From: Thermosphaera aggregans DSM 11486 | GTDB lineage: Archaea > Thermoproteota > Thermoprotei_A > Sulfolobales > Desulfurococcaceae | Length of the DNA: 64,000 bases | Assembly (NCBI RefSeq): GCF_000092185.1 | Contig: NC_014160.1 | Location: 868,001 to 932,000, forward strand | Direction: 5' to 3' | Shown here: positions 1 to 8,209 of the stretch, one piece after another | How the letters are laid out: the number at the start of each line of letters is the position of its first letter | How positions within the stretch are numbered: the stretch's first letter is position 1 | Position numbers and translations under genes: made by a program | Notes under the pieces: model-generated | Database searches by the model: none | What the model was told of the DNA's origin: nothing | What the model saw: the letters and a program-made list of their open reading frames with translations, nothing else

Positions 1-1
1 C

Positions 2-814
2 TGGCTGAACATTAGGAGGGATGTTGAAAAATACGTTTTCGACGACCTAGACAGGATTTTAATATCTGAGATAGATGACATCGCCTACTCGACTCTGGTC
101 TCCTTAAAGTTCAACTGGAGCCTTGTGAAGGCTGAGATGCTTCGTGTTGTAGACTACATTCTCTCTAAGGAGAAGGTTCGCGCGGTAATAGAGGGGGTTG
201 AGACTCTTATTCCGAGACCCAGTCCAGCGCTGAAAACTCTCTCATTAAGCGTGATTAGTGAAATACTGGACGAGGACTCGCTCTCCCCAAGCCTACTAGT
301 GGCGCTAGCCTACTATGACGGTGGAGTGTCAAGAGCGGTGGTTGAGCTGTACCCTCCAATTCCTTATGTTAAACCCCCGCAACCAATCCTGGAGTTTGAA
401 AGAGAAGTCATGGATAAGATCCTCTACGAGGATTTCAAGCTTGTTGTCGAGGACAGGGCTATGGTTCTCAAGCAGTTGAGAACCGCCAACCTAAGGTTGC
501 TCGCAGGTTTCCTCGAGAAAGAGTCCGGTAAAGTCGTAGATCTCCGGGAGAAAGCCGCCGATTTATCCATTAAGCCTTTAACGCCGGAGTCTTTGATGAT
601 AGGGGAGGAGAAGGAGGCAAGGATTGAACCGGCTGATATTCAACTGGTTTTGAAGGAAGCTAGGGAGAAAAAGCAGTTAACCGAGGGCATGAGGAATACT
701 ATTCAAAGATTCACGGCTAGAAGGGCACGAGCGAACTATATCGCGCACCTGATTCTAAAGGAGGTTTCAAGCAGGAAGAGTGTAGCCGATAGGAGCAGGT
801 CCGGGGTCATATGA
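2..814 (+). CDS. Unknown protein, 5' end outside window
   Basis: The frame is open from base 2 to the TGA at 812-814, giving about 270 residues with no start inside the window; the internal ATG at 125 lies mid-frame and need not be the start. The product is soluble, charged and mostly helical, with an Arg/Lys-rich C-terminal third. I see no signal peptide, membrane segment or motif that I can name. It converges on the alcohol dehydrogenase gene with a 9-base gap. No function is proposed; that it is coding is supported by the long open frame and archaeal codon use. Confidence 0.75.
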   Translation, partial: WLNIRRDVEKYVFDDLDRILISEIDDIAYSTLVSLKFNWSLVKAEMLRVVDYILSKEKVRAVIEGVETLIPRPSPALKTLSLSVISEILDEDSLSPSLLVALAYYDGGVSRAVVELYPPIPYVKPPQPILEFEREVMDKILYEDFKLVVEDRAMVLKQLRTANLRLLAGFLEKESGKVVDLREKAADLSIKPLTPESLMIGEEKEARIEPADIQLVLKEAREKKQLTEGMRNTIQRFTARRARANYIAHLILKEVSSRKSVADRSRSGVI

Positions 815-823
815 TAGCGTAGC

Positions 824-1825
824 TTAAGATATTTCTAGGACTATTTGTCCGAGACTACGCCCGTGTTTAAGCTCTTTCAACGCTTCATTAGCTTGTTCCA
901 GCCTGAATGTTTTAACCTCGGGCTTAATCCCGTGTTTAACAGCTATTTGGAGAAACTCTACCACATCCCTCCTCGTCACGTTTGCAACGGTCTTAACCTC
1001 CCTCTCCTCCCAGAGAAGCCTGTACTCGAGCCTTTCGACAGGAGTCATATATATCTCGCCAAGTACGACCCTACCTCCCTTGTCAAGCTTTCTCAAAGCC
1101 TCGACGAAGACTTGTGAAACTGGCGCGTAAACTATTGCGGCATCAAGCTTGGAGGGAGGCTCCTCACTAGTTGCCCCAGCCCACTCGGCCCCGTTCTTCA
1201 AGGCATGCTCTATTTTCCATGGACTGCTCGTGAAAACGTAAACCCTTAAACCCAGCTTCCTGGCTGTTTGAAGCATTAAGTGAGCGGCAGCCCCATACCC
1301 GAACAAGCCTAGGACTCCACCGGTTTCCAAGAGCCCGGTGAGCCTTAGAGACCTGTAGCCCACGGCCCCGGCACACATTAACGGGGCTGCTTCAAGCTCT
1401 CCGAGCTCCCCGGGTATTTTATGAATGAACCTGTAATGAGCTACCATGTATTCAGCATATCCACCATTCACCGAGTAGCCTGTGAATAATGCATGGTCGC
1501 AGAGATTCTCCAAACCCCTTCTGCAATACCTGCATTCACCGCAAGCGTAGTAGAGCCAGGGAACGCCCACAAGCTCCCCATGGCGAACGCCTTCAACGTT
1601 TCTACCAACCTCGACAACTCTCCCTATCACTTGATGCCCTGGGATTAAGGGGAGTTTTACAGGCGGAAGCTCGCCCTCAACTATGTGCAGGTCTGTCCTG
1701 CAGACGCCGCACTTCGATATTTTTATCAAGACTTCTTCACTCCCCGGCGAAGGGGTTTCAACGTCAGCGTATTCTAAAGGATTAGTCTCGACAGGGGCTG
1801 GCTTACGGAGGAGCATCGCCTTCAT
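824..1825 (-). CDS. Zinc-dependent alcohol dehydrogenase (MDR family)
   Basis: Medium-chain dehydrogenase/reductase that interconverts alcohols and aldehydes or ketones with NAD(P). The 333 residues are full length for the family. The N-terminal catalytic domain has GVCRTDLH (Cys42, first zinc ligand) and GHQ (His64, second ligand). The structural zinc lobe has four cysteines near 95, 98, 101 and 109 (CGECRYC...C). The Rossmann segment GLFGYGAAAH near 172 keeps only a variant glycine pattern. ATG start at 1825. Physiological substrate is unknown; in anaerobic peptide fermenters such enzymes often dispose of reductant, which is inference here. Confidence 0.9.
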   Translation of the reverse strand: MKAMLLRKPAPVETNPLEYADVETPSPGSEEVLIKISKCGVCRTDLHIVEGELPPVKLPLIPGHQVIGRVVEVGRNVEGVRHGELVGVPWLYYACGECRYCRRGLENLCDHALFTGYSVNGGYAEYMVAHYRFIHKIPGELGELEAAPLMCAGAVGYRSLRLTGLLETGGVLGLFGYGAAAHLMLQTARKLGLRVYVFTSSPWKIEHALKNGAEWAGATSEEPPSKLDAAIVYAPVSQVFVEALRKLDKGGRVVLGEIYMTPVERLEYRLLWEEREVKTVANVTRRDVVEFLQIAVKHGIKPEVKTFRLEQANEALKELKHGRSLGQIVLEIS

Positions 1826-1872
1826 AAGTTAAAATACACCTGTCTACTATATGGGTTGAAGGGGGTAATTAA

Positions 1873-2298
1873 TTGGTTTCGCTAGCGGGAACGAATGTTT
1901 ACCTCCTACAGGGAGTCTTAGCGGTGGTTTTGCTCGTAGAGCTTGGCTTCATATTGCTGGTTGGATTAAAGGGTTGGAGAAAGTATGTGATCACCTGGCT
2001 CAGCCTAGCGTTGATGATCCTCCACTACTCCGTAATCTACACTATATCGCTGTACGCTAAGGTTGCAATCCTTCCACTCATAGTTGTAGAGCACGACTCC
2101 TATGGTGGCAGTCTCTACGTTGATTACGGCCAGTTAGCTGTCTTAACGCTTCTACTGGTGTGGAAGAAGGAGATCTCGAAAACACTCGGAAATCTCACAG
2201 CCCGTCTCGGATTGAGGGGAGGGGGAGTTGAGGGTTCTCAGGCTGGAGGGGCTGGTGAAGGCAAGTCTGAAGGGGAGGGTGAACAGGTTCACGGTTGA
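1873..2298 (+). CDS. Small multi-pass membrane protein, unknown
   Basis: Encodes 141 residues from a TTG start preceded by a purine-rich GGGGGT ribosome-binding sequence. Three to four hydrophobic segments are visible (about residues 7-32, 38-62, 64-75 and 80-95), followed by a short polar Gly/Glu-rich tail. The tail overlaps the start of sfsA by 71 bases in another frame, so the two genes are probably co-transcribed. I do not recognise the family. Coding is supported by the hydrophobic periodicity and the tight linkage; function unknown. Confidence 0.65.
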   Translation: MVSLAGTNVYLLQGVLAVVLLVELGFILLVGLKGWRKYVITWLSLALMILHYSVIYTISLYAKVAILPLIVVEHDSYGGSLYVDYGQLAVLTLLLVWKKEISKTLGNLTARLGLRGGGVEGSQAGGAGEGKSEGEGEQVHG

Positions 2299-2932
2299 AG
2301 TAGAGATTGACGGGTCTCCTGTAAGAGCTCATTTAACCAATACTGGAAGACTTGAAGAATACCTGGTTAACGGGAGGGAGGTCCTTTGCGCACGGATCAA
2401 CGGGCCACGGCTGAAGTACAGGCTTATCGCTGTTAAGGATGGCGACGCATACGCGGTGGTTGACACTATTACTCAGCAAAAGGTTTTCGAATCCCTGCTT
2501 ATGGAGAACGCTGTCCCATGGCTTAGGGATTGCAGAATGGTTAAGAGAAACTTTAGGATCGGGGGAGAGGTAATAGACTACCTTGTTAAGTGCAATGGTT
2601 CACAGAGACTGGTAGAGCTTAAGAGCAGCGTCTTGAGAACAATGGATAATTATGCATCATACCCTGACTGCCCTACTGATAGAGGGGTAAGGCAGATTGA
2701 GGTTCTCGCGCGATACGTGGGCGAATACAAGCCTATTGTAGTGTTTATGGCAGCACTTCCGGGTGTTAAAGGGTTTAAGCCGTACTGTAAGGGTGATCCG
2801 AGAATACTCGAGGCAATGAGGGATGCCTCCGCTAAAGGAGTGGTTTTCAAATCAATCAACATATACATGGTTGACGAATCCGGCTGGATTGTTCTCGAGA
2901 ACCCTGACATTCCCTTAATGTTTGAATGTTAA
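2228..2932 (+). CDS. sfsA: SfsA-family nucleic-acid-binding protein/nuclease
   Basis: SfsA (sugar fermentation stimulation protein) homologue; family members have an OB-like N-terminal part and a PD-(D/E)XK nuclease-like core. Seen here: VEVEIDGSPVRAHLTNTGRL near residues 23-42, EVIDYLVKCNG and LVELKSS near 115-137 (the E-x-K of the nuclease core), and DCPTDRGVRQIEVLARY. The 234 residues match the usual length. TTG start at 2228 with GGGGAG just upstream, overlapping the membrane-protein gene. The cellular role of archaeal SfsA is unsettled; the family call is secure. Confidence 0.9.
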   Translation: MRVLRLEGLVKASLKGRVNRFTVEVEIDGSPVRAHLTNTGRLEEYLVNGREVLCARINGPRLKYRLIAVKDGDAYAVVDTITQQKVFESLLMENAVPWLRDCRMVKRNFRIGGEVIDYLVKCNGSQRLVELKSSVLRTMDNYASYPDCPTDRGVRQIEVLARYVGEYKPIVVFMAALPGVKGFKPYCKGDPRILEAMRDASAKGVVFKSINIYMVDESGWIVLENPDIPLMFEC

Positions 2933-2938
2933 GAGGAG

Positions 2939-3050
2939 TGCCGCCGCCGGGATTTGAACCCGGGTTTCCCGCACCCCTTACTCAACGGACCTAGCAGGGT
3001 GTCACGGGCTCGAGAGGCCCGCATACTTGACCGGGCTATACTACGGCGGC
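2939..3050 (-). tRNA. tRNA-Glu (CTC) with variable-loop intron
   Basis: Reads on the minus strand from 3050. Acceptor GCCGCCG pairs with CGGCGGC, D-stem GTAT/GTAT, anticodon stem CGGGC/GCCCG around loop CTCTCGA (anticodon CTC, Glu), T-stem CCGGG/CCCGG around TTCAAAT, discriminator A. No CCA is encoded. Between the anticodon stem and T-stem lie 41 bases instead of 4-5; removing 37 leaves variable loop TGAC and a 75-nt mature tRNA. A bulge-helix-bulge supports the splice sites (see intron). Confidence 0.93.
2966..3002 (-). other. Non-canonical tRNA-Glu intron (position 45/46)
   Basis: 37-nt intron in the variable loop. The predicted bulge-helix-bulge is outer exon, CCCG, bulge TGA, inner helix CACCC/GGGTG, CGGG, bulge AAA. 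Cutting after the second base of each bulge (TG^A and AA^A) restores variable loop TGAC. The outer helix is weak. Such non-anticodon introns are known in crenarchaea. Confidence 0.8.
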
Positions 3051-3080
3051 ATCTAGGTATTCGTTTAATGGGTAATGGGG

Positions 3081-3090
3081 GTTTAAAATC
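3081..3090 (-). promoter_or_regulatory. TATA box of tRNA-Glu
   Basis: On the minus strand this reads GATTTTAAAC, a good archaeal TATA-like element centred about 35 bases upstream of the tRNA 5' end. Inferred from position and sequence only. Confidence 0.5.
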
Positions 3091-3117
3091 TTGCTTAACC
3101 CTCCGGAAATGAGGGTC

Positions 3118-3651
3118 TCACTTGCTATTATCTGGTTTAGGAGGGGTCACGCTGACCTGCCCCTGATACTTTCCCTCGTAAGGCCTGTAAACAGGGCTAC
3201 TCGTCCTCAGGAACACTATGTGGAGGAATCGCTGTAAAGGATAAACCCTCACGGGGACGTTGCCGCCTATAACCTCTATAGTCACATTGCCCTTGAACCC
3301 TGCGTCTATTACTGTGGGAGGGATGAAAAGGTTCAGCCTTGCGAAAGTACTCCTCAAGTTGACGAGGCCCACCAGGTCTATTGGCATTTCAACCCATTCA
3401 AGAGTTGTGGCTAAGACGTGTTCATGAGGATTTATCACAAAACCCTCCTCGCCAACCTCTGAACACTCCAGGAAGTCTCCTACATTAACCAGCTTGGAGT
3501 CGAGGATGTTGCCATTGGCTTTAAACCTGCAGAACCTGTTCCCAAACCTCAGGTCAACCCCGTTCTCCCTAACCGTGTCCTCGTAGAGCGGGTTTATCAC
3601 TAGGAGTTTTTTATCAAGGTAGACTCTAATATCCCAGTCGCTCAAAATCAT
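3118..3651 (-). CDS. dcd: dCTP deaminase
   Basis: Converts dCTP to dUTP, feeding dTMP synthesis; some archaeal members also hydrolyse dUTP. The 177 residues fit the family. Seen: N-terminal MILSDWDI and NGVDLRFGN, and the trimer active-site segment with LRSTFARLNL followed by VIDAGFKGN and VTIEV, whose Glu is the catalytic base in the family. A C-terminal flexible tail with KYQGQ is also typical. ATG start. It lies upstream of a small unassigned frame and thyX on the same strand, so deoxyuridylate formation and thymidylate synthesis are clustered. Confidence 0.93.
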   Translation of the reverse strand: MILSDWDIRVYLDKKLLVINPLYEDTVRENGVDLRFGNRFCRFKANGNILDSKLVNVGDFLECSEVGEEGFVINPHEHVLATTLEWVEMPIDLVGLVNLRSTFARLNLFIPPTVIDAGFKGNVTIEVIGGNVPVRVYPLQRFLHIVFLRTSSPVYRPYEGKYQGQVSVTPPKPDNSK

Positions 3652-3672
3652 TTAAACACCCCCTTGTAGCAC

Positions 3673-3948
3673 TCAGGGGTAAATATTGAGCCTGTAATTA
3701 TTTAAAAATGAGGGAGCAGAGTTAGAGGAAAATAAGGGAGAGTTGCTCAACCTTCTCAAGCAGTGGGGCAGGAGGTCTTCCCTGGCTTCCCCAATAGCGA
3801 TTACCACAAGAAACGTACCCACACTTGCAGGGGCACCTACCACGGTGTCGCCAATCCCGTAGGATTGCCCAGCGAGCCTCCAGTAGACTCCGGCTATGCT
3901 CCCGGCAATTATAGCGGTTACCTCGAGAACGTATCTAAGGGGGCAGGA
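3673..3948 (-). pseudogene. Coding-like membrane-protein fragment after thyX
   Basis: Between thyX and dcd the minus strand has an open frame from the stop at 3949-3951 to a TGA at 3673-3675. It has no usable ATG, GTG or TTG near its beginning. Translation gives a hydrophobic stretch (TAIIAGSIAGVYW), then GIGDTVVGAPASVGTFLVVI and a charged tail, which looks like two membrane helices. It overlaps the end of thyX by 31 bases. It may be a small gene with an unusual start, a decayed gene, or a frame left by a frameshift. I cannot name the family. Confidence 0.35.
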
Positions 3949-4865
3949 TTATGGGCCGCGCTTTTCAAACACGATTGAATCTTATCTTTTGGAACAAGCT
4001 CGGGGCATCTTTGAATGGTGAATGAGCATTTGCCCTCCAAGTAATCCTCAAGGTTGCAAGGGCTGATTCTCGCTCTGTTCTCTAGTAGAACGCAGCGCGG
4101 ACCAGCGTACGTGAAGATTGCGGGATGGGTTTTAACCAGTTGATTCCTTAGCTCCCAAGCTATCATTCTAATCTCCCATTGTGCCCGGGAACACATTCTT
4201 AGAGGGAGGAACACTTCCAAGAGTTCTCTAGCGTTCATGGACACCAGTATTCTTGTTTTTACAGCTTGAGGGAGCAGGTATCTGGCATCCTCATAGGGTA
4301 CTTGTGACGCCAGGGCCCTGTAATAAGTGGCTGTTGCCTTTAAGAGCTCCTTGAGAAACCAAGCTTCTTTCATCTCAACTACGACCGGGGGGATCACGTA
4401 TGCCTCGCTGACAACGTCCAACAGGGTGTGGAAATCATCTAGGATCAACCCTGCCTCCTCCAATAGCTTGGAGGCTTCTAAGAAGCCTTCTGGAACATTG
4501 GAGTTGATAAGGACTGAGGCCTTTTCAACAAGTTTTCTCAAAAATTTATCACTATATCTTTGTGACAATTGGGAGTAGCTGGCGTGCCTGTGCCTGACTA
4601 GTTGGTGACTGCAGGCGCGGCTGCAAACGACCTCAAACACGTAAATACTATGCTCTAACGGGCTTCCATGGCCTCTGGAAACGAGCTCGCGTATCCATGA
4701 ATCTTTTTTATCACTGCTGAGGCCTTCAAGTATTTCTGTGAAATCCCTGGGAGATATTGTTAGCTTGGCGGCGGATGCGATAATTGAGTCTGCCTGGTTA
4801 AGCCACGCTACAAGCTTAACCTGTGGGAGATGCTTATGTGATTTCCCCATTCCGACATCGGTCAT
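3918..4865 (-). CDS. thyX: FAD-dependent thymidylate synthase ThyX
   Basis: Makes dTMP from dUMP with methylenetetrahydrofolate (or archaeal analogue), NADPH and FAD. The ThyX signature RHRxxSxxxxSxR is present as RHRHASYSQLSQR at residues 91-103, and the upstream SRGHGSPLEH (64-72) supplies the conserved histidines. Family members are usually 220-300 residues; this one has 315, with a Cys-containing C-terminal extension after the last conserved block. ATG start at 4865. Forms a nucleotide cluster with dcd. No thyA is visible in the window. Confidence 0.95.
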   Translation of the reverse strand: MTDVGMGKSHKHLPQVKLVAWLNQADSIIASAAKLTISPRDFTEILEGLSSDKKDSWIRELVSRGHGSPLEHSIYVFEVVCSRACSHQLVRHRHASYSQLSQRYSDKFLRKLVEKASVLINSNVPEGFLEASKLLEEAGLILDDFHTLLDVVSEAYVIPPVVVEMKEAWFLKELLKATATYYRALASQVPYEDARYLLPQAVKTRILVSMNARELLEVFLPLRMCSRAQWEIRMIAWELRNQLVKTHPAIFTYAGPRCVLLENRARISPCNLEDYLEGKCSFTIQRCPELVPKDKIQSCLKSAAHNPAPLDTFSR

Positions 4866-4949
4866 TTCACAACCCTTTAAGACTTCCTAACGTACTACCA
4901 TAGCAATGCTTAATATGTCATCAATTAGTAAAATAAGTTGTGTGATATC

Positions 4950-5429
4950 ATGAGCGAGACTAGAAGACTCTACAGATCCAGGAGCGATAAAATCCTGTGC
5001 GGGGTCTGCGGCGGCATAGCCTCATACTTCAGGGTTGACCCCACGATCGTAAGGCTCCTTTGGGTTGCCATAACCGTATTGAGCCCCCTTCTTGGGTTAA
5101 TTCTCTACATCGTAGCATGCTTGATAATACCAGAGGAGCCGGGGCTTCAGCAACCTACTACGAGTCACCCACCACGTTTAGAGGAGAACGTGGAGGAGAG
5201 GATTCTCCTAGTGATAGGGATCATTCTACTGGTGGTTGGAGGTTTGATCATCACCAGCGTAGTTGGCGATCTTGTGAAGGACTTCGTCCGATGGGGAAGC
5301 ATAGCATGGGTTGATGAAAGACTTAGAGGGCTCGCCGGAATAGTCCTCGTGATCGTAGGATTAGTGCTGATTTTAAAGCTTCGTGAAAAACAGGTTAAGC
5401 CAGCCCCTTCCTCACAACAATCTTTGTGA
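4950..5429 (+). CDS. PspC-domain membrane protein
   Basis: PspC domain at the N-terminus (residues about 4-62): RLYRSRSDKILCGVCGGIASYF and DPTIVRLLWV followed by a membrane segment ending CLIIPEEP, all typical. Two further hydrophobic segments follow (about 87-108 and 132-150). In bacteria PspC senses envelope stress with PspA/PspB; no PspA is adjacent here, so role is inference. I chose the ATG at 4950 over an in-frame TTG at 4938 because MSETRRLYRSR fits the family start. Its 3' end overlaps the convergent nrdG by 35 bases. Confidence 0.88.
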   Translation: MSETRRLYRSRSDKILCGVCGGIASYFRVDPTIVRLLWVAITVLSPLLGLILYIVACLIIPEEPGLQQPTTSHPPRLEENVEERILLVIGIILLVVGGLIITSVVGDLVKDFVRWGSIAWVDERLRGLAGIVLVIVGLVLILKLREKQVKPAPSSQQSL

Positions 5430-6156
5430 AGCCGTGTTTTATCAACACATCATTTAACATGGAAAGAAAATCGTCATCCCCTGCCACACAGTTTTCAACA
5501 CACCATTCAACACTCCTAGGGGTTGTTACAGGAGGGCCTATTAAAGGCTGGATGATGACGACGAGGTTGCTGAGCCTGTGAAGGTACTTTCCAACAATGT
5601 TTAAAGACTCGTCCAGAGCCTCCGGCTTGAGGAGCCTGGAGACCGGGATCCTCAGCTCCAAGGGTATGTCGTAGTCTGAGAGTAGTTTAAGGTTTTCCAA
5701 ATAGTTCGCCCAGAGCTTGTCCGCTGTCTCTGCTGGCAGACCGTACAATTCACGATATGGGAGCTTCAAATCGGTTGCGACATGGTCTACAAGAACTCTC
5801 TCTAGGAGTCTTTTAAAAGGCTCCTTCAAAGTCATATTTGTGTTTAAGCTTCTCTTAACCCCGAGAGAGTTGCCCGCCTCCTGGAAGAGCTTGAACAGGG
5901 AGGCCCATTGTAGCAGGGGCTCTCCGCCCGTTACGTGTAGGTAGTCTATAAACATTAGCGATGTTGACAAGCTTTCAACAATCTCGTCTATAGTGATCCA
6001 TCTGCACACCCCTGGATCGTTTTCTGCTAGCCTCCAGTTGTGGCAGAAGGGGCACTTCAAGTTGCAACCGCAGAACCATAGGGTGAATGACACGGAATTA
6101 TACACGTCTATTAGGGAGACGCTTTTCCAGCCTGAGGAGTATATAAGAGAGCTCAT
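5395..6156 (-). CDS. nrdG: Anaerobic ribonucleotide reductase-activating radical SAM protein
   Basis: Uses a [4Fe-4S] cluster and S-adenosylmethionine to install the glycyl radical on NrdD. The cluster motif CX3CX2C is C31-NLK-C35-PF-C38, inside FCGCNLKCPFCHNW. VTGGEPLLQ near 77-85 is the SAM-binding GGE motif. At 253 residues it is longer than E. coli NrdG and of the archaeal type. It lies 67 bases downstream of nrdD on the same strand, consistent with one operon. ATG start at 6156. Confidence 0.9.
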   Translation of the reverse strand: MSSLIYSSGWKSVSLIDVYNSVSFTLWFCGCNLKCPFCHNWRLAENDPGVCRWITIDEIVESLSTSLMFIDYLHVTGGEPLLQWASLFKLFQEAGNSLGVKRSLNTNMTLKEPFKRLLERVLVDHVATDLKLPYRELYGLPAETADKLWANYLENLKLLSDYDIPLELRIPVSRLLKPEALDESLNIVGKYLHRLSNLVVIIQPLIGPPVTTPRSVEWCVENCVAGDDDFLSMLNDVLIKHGFTKIVVRKGLA

Positions 6157-6223
6157 TTGTGCTCATCTAGAAAGTGGTCGATAAAGCCGGGGGTTGGGAG
6201 TGAGGGAGTGGGAGAGAGAAGGG

Positions 6224-8101
6224 TTAGACCCCGTAGTGTTTTCTCTGCCAGAACTCCCTCCTCCTGTAGGGGTTCCAGTTCTTGATGGGCCTGTAGTAGC
6301 CGATTATCCTGCTCCAGACGTCCACGTTGGGGCTTCCGCACTTGGGGCATGCCTTGTAGAGCCCCGTGGCGGTTGAGCCACAATTATTGCAGTGGGTTAT
6401 GGCTGGCGTGAAGCTCCAGTAGACGATATCGGTCTCCAGTATCCTCTTAGCCAGCTTGGAGAGTGCCTCGGGATCCGCCTCCTCCCCTAGGAACAAGTGC
6501 ATCATGACTCCTCCCGTGAAGTATTTCTGAACCCTTGCCTCGACCTCGATCCTGTCGGCGAGGCTCATGGAGTCCGTGTAGTAGGGGGCTATGCTGGTGC
6601 TGTAGAGGGGCTCGGCGGGGAGGTACTCGGCCAGCTCAGGGTAGAGCTTCATGTCCCTGAGGGCTAGCTTGGGGGAGGCGGACTCGCCCGGGACTTCCTC
6701 AACATTCCACGGGACTCCCGTCTCCCTCATCCACTCACGGGCCTTCTCCACCGAGAACTCAACCATCCTCCTCATCAGCTCCGAAGCCCTCAGCCAATCC
6801 CTCCTGCCCCCGTCAAGCCACAGCTTGGGCTCCCCCATGAGTATTGCCGAGGCCTCTGGGAGGCCGATGAGCCCTATGGTGTTGAAGTGCGTGCTCGGGA
6901 ACTCCTCCATGTACTCGGCTATCAGCCCGTAGAAGCCCGGGGCCTGCTTGAGAATCCCGACATACCTGCTCCTAAACCAGTCCACGGCCTCCCTGACCAG
7001 CTCAAGCCTCTCCCCGTAGAGCTCCCAGAACTTTGACTCCTCCCCCCTGGCTTCCAATGCGATCCTGGGGAGGTTTACGTCCACCACGTTCACAGAGCCC
7101 GTGATATCGGGCATGGCCCAGAGGCCCCCGAACCTCTGCCTCTCAACCCTCCTCCAGTAGTCCTCCCCGGCCTCCTCCAAATCCCTCCTCAGGCTGAACC
7201 CGTTCAAGTAGGCGTACTTGAGGTCGTGCTTGTTGACATTTATTCTGCAACACATGGCTGTGGTGGCGTCGGGGTCGACCAGCCTCGTGTTCAACCAGTA
7301 GAAGCTTCCTCTTTTCGAGGCGACCTTGAACACTAGCTCGTGGAGCTCCGGGTCATCCCAGATCCACTTGGCGGTTGCCATGAGGGTTGGGATGGGGAAG
7401 GTGAAGGGCTGTCCCACCGAGTCCCCCTCGAGCAGGACGTGTGAGAGTGCCTTCAGGAACAGCTTGGCCTCCTCCTCGTATTCTCCGAGAACCCCTGCGT
7501 CCTCCCCGCCGTAAACAGCCCTGTCCTCGGAGAGCATCCTCCTAGGGGCGTCCATGGTTATCGTGAAGTTCGTGAACGGGGTCTGGAGCCCGATCCTGGT
7601 GGGGTAGTTCAGGTTGAACAGGAGCCTCTGGATCTGCTGTTTAACCTCCCTGAGCCCGAGCCCATCCCTCCTGATGAAGGGCCCGGCGTACCATTCCACG
7701 CTGGAGAACGCCTGGGCCCCCGTGAAATAGTGCTGGGCGGTTATCAAGTAGTTGGCGACGTGGTCGACAAAAGTGTCAAGGTGCCTGGCCGGCCTGGATA
7801 TCACGGTAGGAGTCCTAAGCCCCTTCCTCAAGAGCCTGCTGATGCTGTGCCCCGTGCAGTAGGGGATGTAAACGCTGTGCGGGAGCTTGTGAATGTAGAT
7901 CAGCCCGTCCATGTGGGCCTTTGCCACCTTACTAGGGAGGAGCCGGATGGACTCGTCCTTAATCCTCTCCTCCAGGAGCCAGGCGAAGAAGCTCCCGGGG
8001 CCCAAATACCTGTTAGCGTTCTCATTGACCTCTAAACTATTCCAGGCTATGTACTCCTCCAAAGGATCTTTCACAACGTTCTCGCTTAAACCAACCTGCA
8101 T
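6224..8101 (-). CDS. nrdD: Anaerobic (class III) ribonucleoside-triphosphate reductase
   Basis: Oxygen-sensitive glycyl radical enzyme reducing NTPs to dNTPs. The C-terminal zinc site is CNNC/CPKC (C571, C574, C585, C588), and the glycyl radical Gly is G601 in SRIIGYYRP. The 625 residues start directly with the catalytic region (ENANRYLGPGSFFAWLLEERI); I see no N-terminal ATP-cone, which most NrdD proteins of 700 or more residues carry. Allosteric control therefore may differ. Two direct repeats sit upstream. It points to an anaerobic lifestyle. Confidence 0.93.
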   Translation of the reverse strand: MQVGLSENVVKDPLEEYIAWNSLEVNENANRYLGPGSFFAWLLEERIKDESIRLLPSKVAKAHMDGLIYIHKLPHSVYIPYCTGHSISRLLRKGLRTPTVISRPARHLDTFVDHVANYLITAQHYFTGAQAFSSVEWYAGPFIRRDGLGLREVKQQIQRLLFNLNYPTRIGLQTPFTNFTITMDAPRRMLSEDRAVYGGEDAGVLGEYEEEAKLFLKALSHVLLEGDSVGQPFTFPIPTLMATAKWIWDDPELHELVFKVASKRGSFYWLNTRLVDPDATTAMCCRINVNKHDLKYAYLNGFSLRRDLEEAGEDYWRRVERQRFGGLWAMPDITGSVNVVDVNLPRIALEARGEESKFWELYGERLELVREAVDWFRSRYVGILKQAPGFYGLIAEYMEEFPSTHFNTIGLIGLPEASAILMGEPKLWLDGGRRDWLRASELMRRMVEFSVEKAREWMRETGVPWNVEEVPGESASPKLALRDMKLYPELAEYLPAEPLYSTSIAPYYTDSMSLADRIEVEARVQKYFTGGVMMHLFLGEEADPEALSKLAKRILETDIVYWSFTPAITHCNNCGSTATGLYKACPKCGSPNVDVWSRIIGYYRPIKNWNPYRRREFWQRKHYGV

Positions 8102-8124
8102 GTAGCAACAACTCTGAAAACTGC

Positions 8125-8160
8125 TTTGATAAATACTTTGATAAACCGGTATAAAAGTTT
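8125..8160 (-). promoter_or_regulatory. Putative nrdDG promoter with direct repeat
   Basis: TTTGATAAA occurs at 8125-8133 and again at 8137-8145, a 12-base spacing. On the minus strand a TATA-like CTTTTATA lies at about 8152-8159, so the repeats fall between TATA box and start codon, where a repressor could act. Inference from position only. Confidence 0.35.
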
Positions 8161-8209
8161 AACATTGAACAGTTTTTTAAACAGATAAGTAAATTTTGAT
8201 CAACTTATA

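Noticed and set aside
3763-3978. 71-codon + strand frame opposite the thyX-dcd gap
   Set aside because: Composition is unlike a protein of this genome (His, Gly and Pro scattered), and the opposite strand carries the more coding-like sequence.
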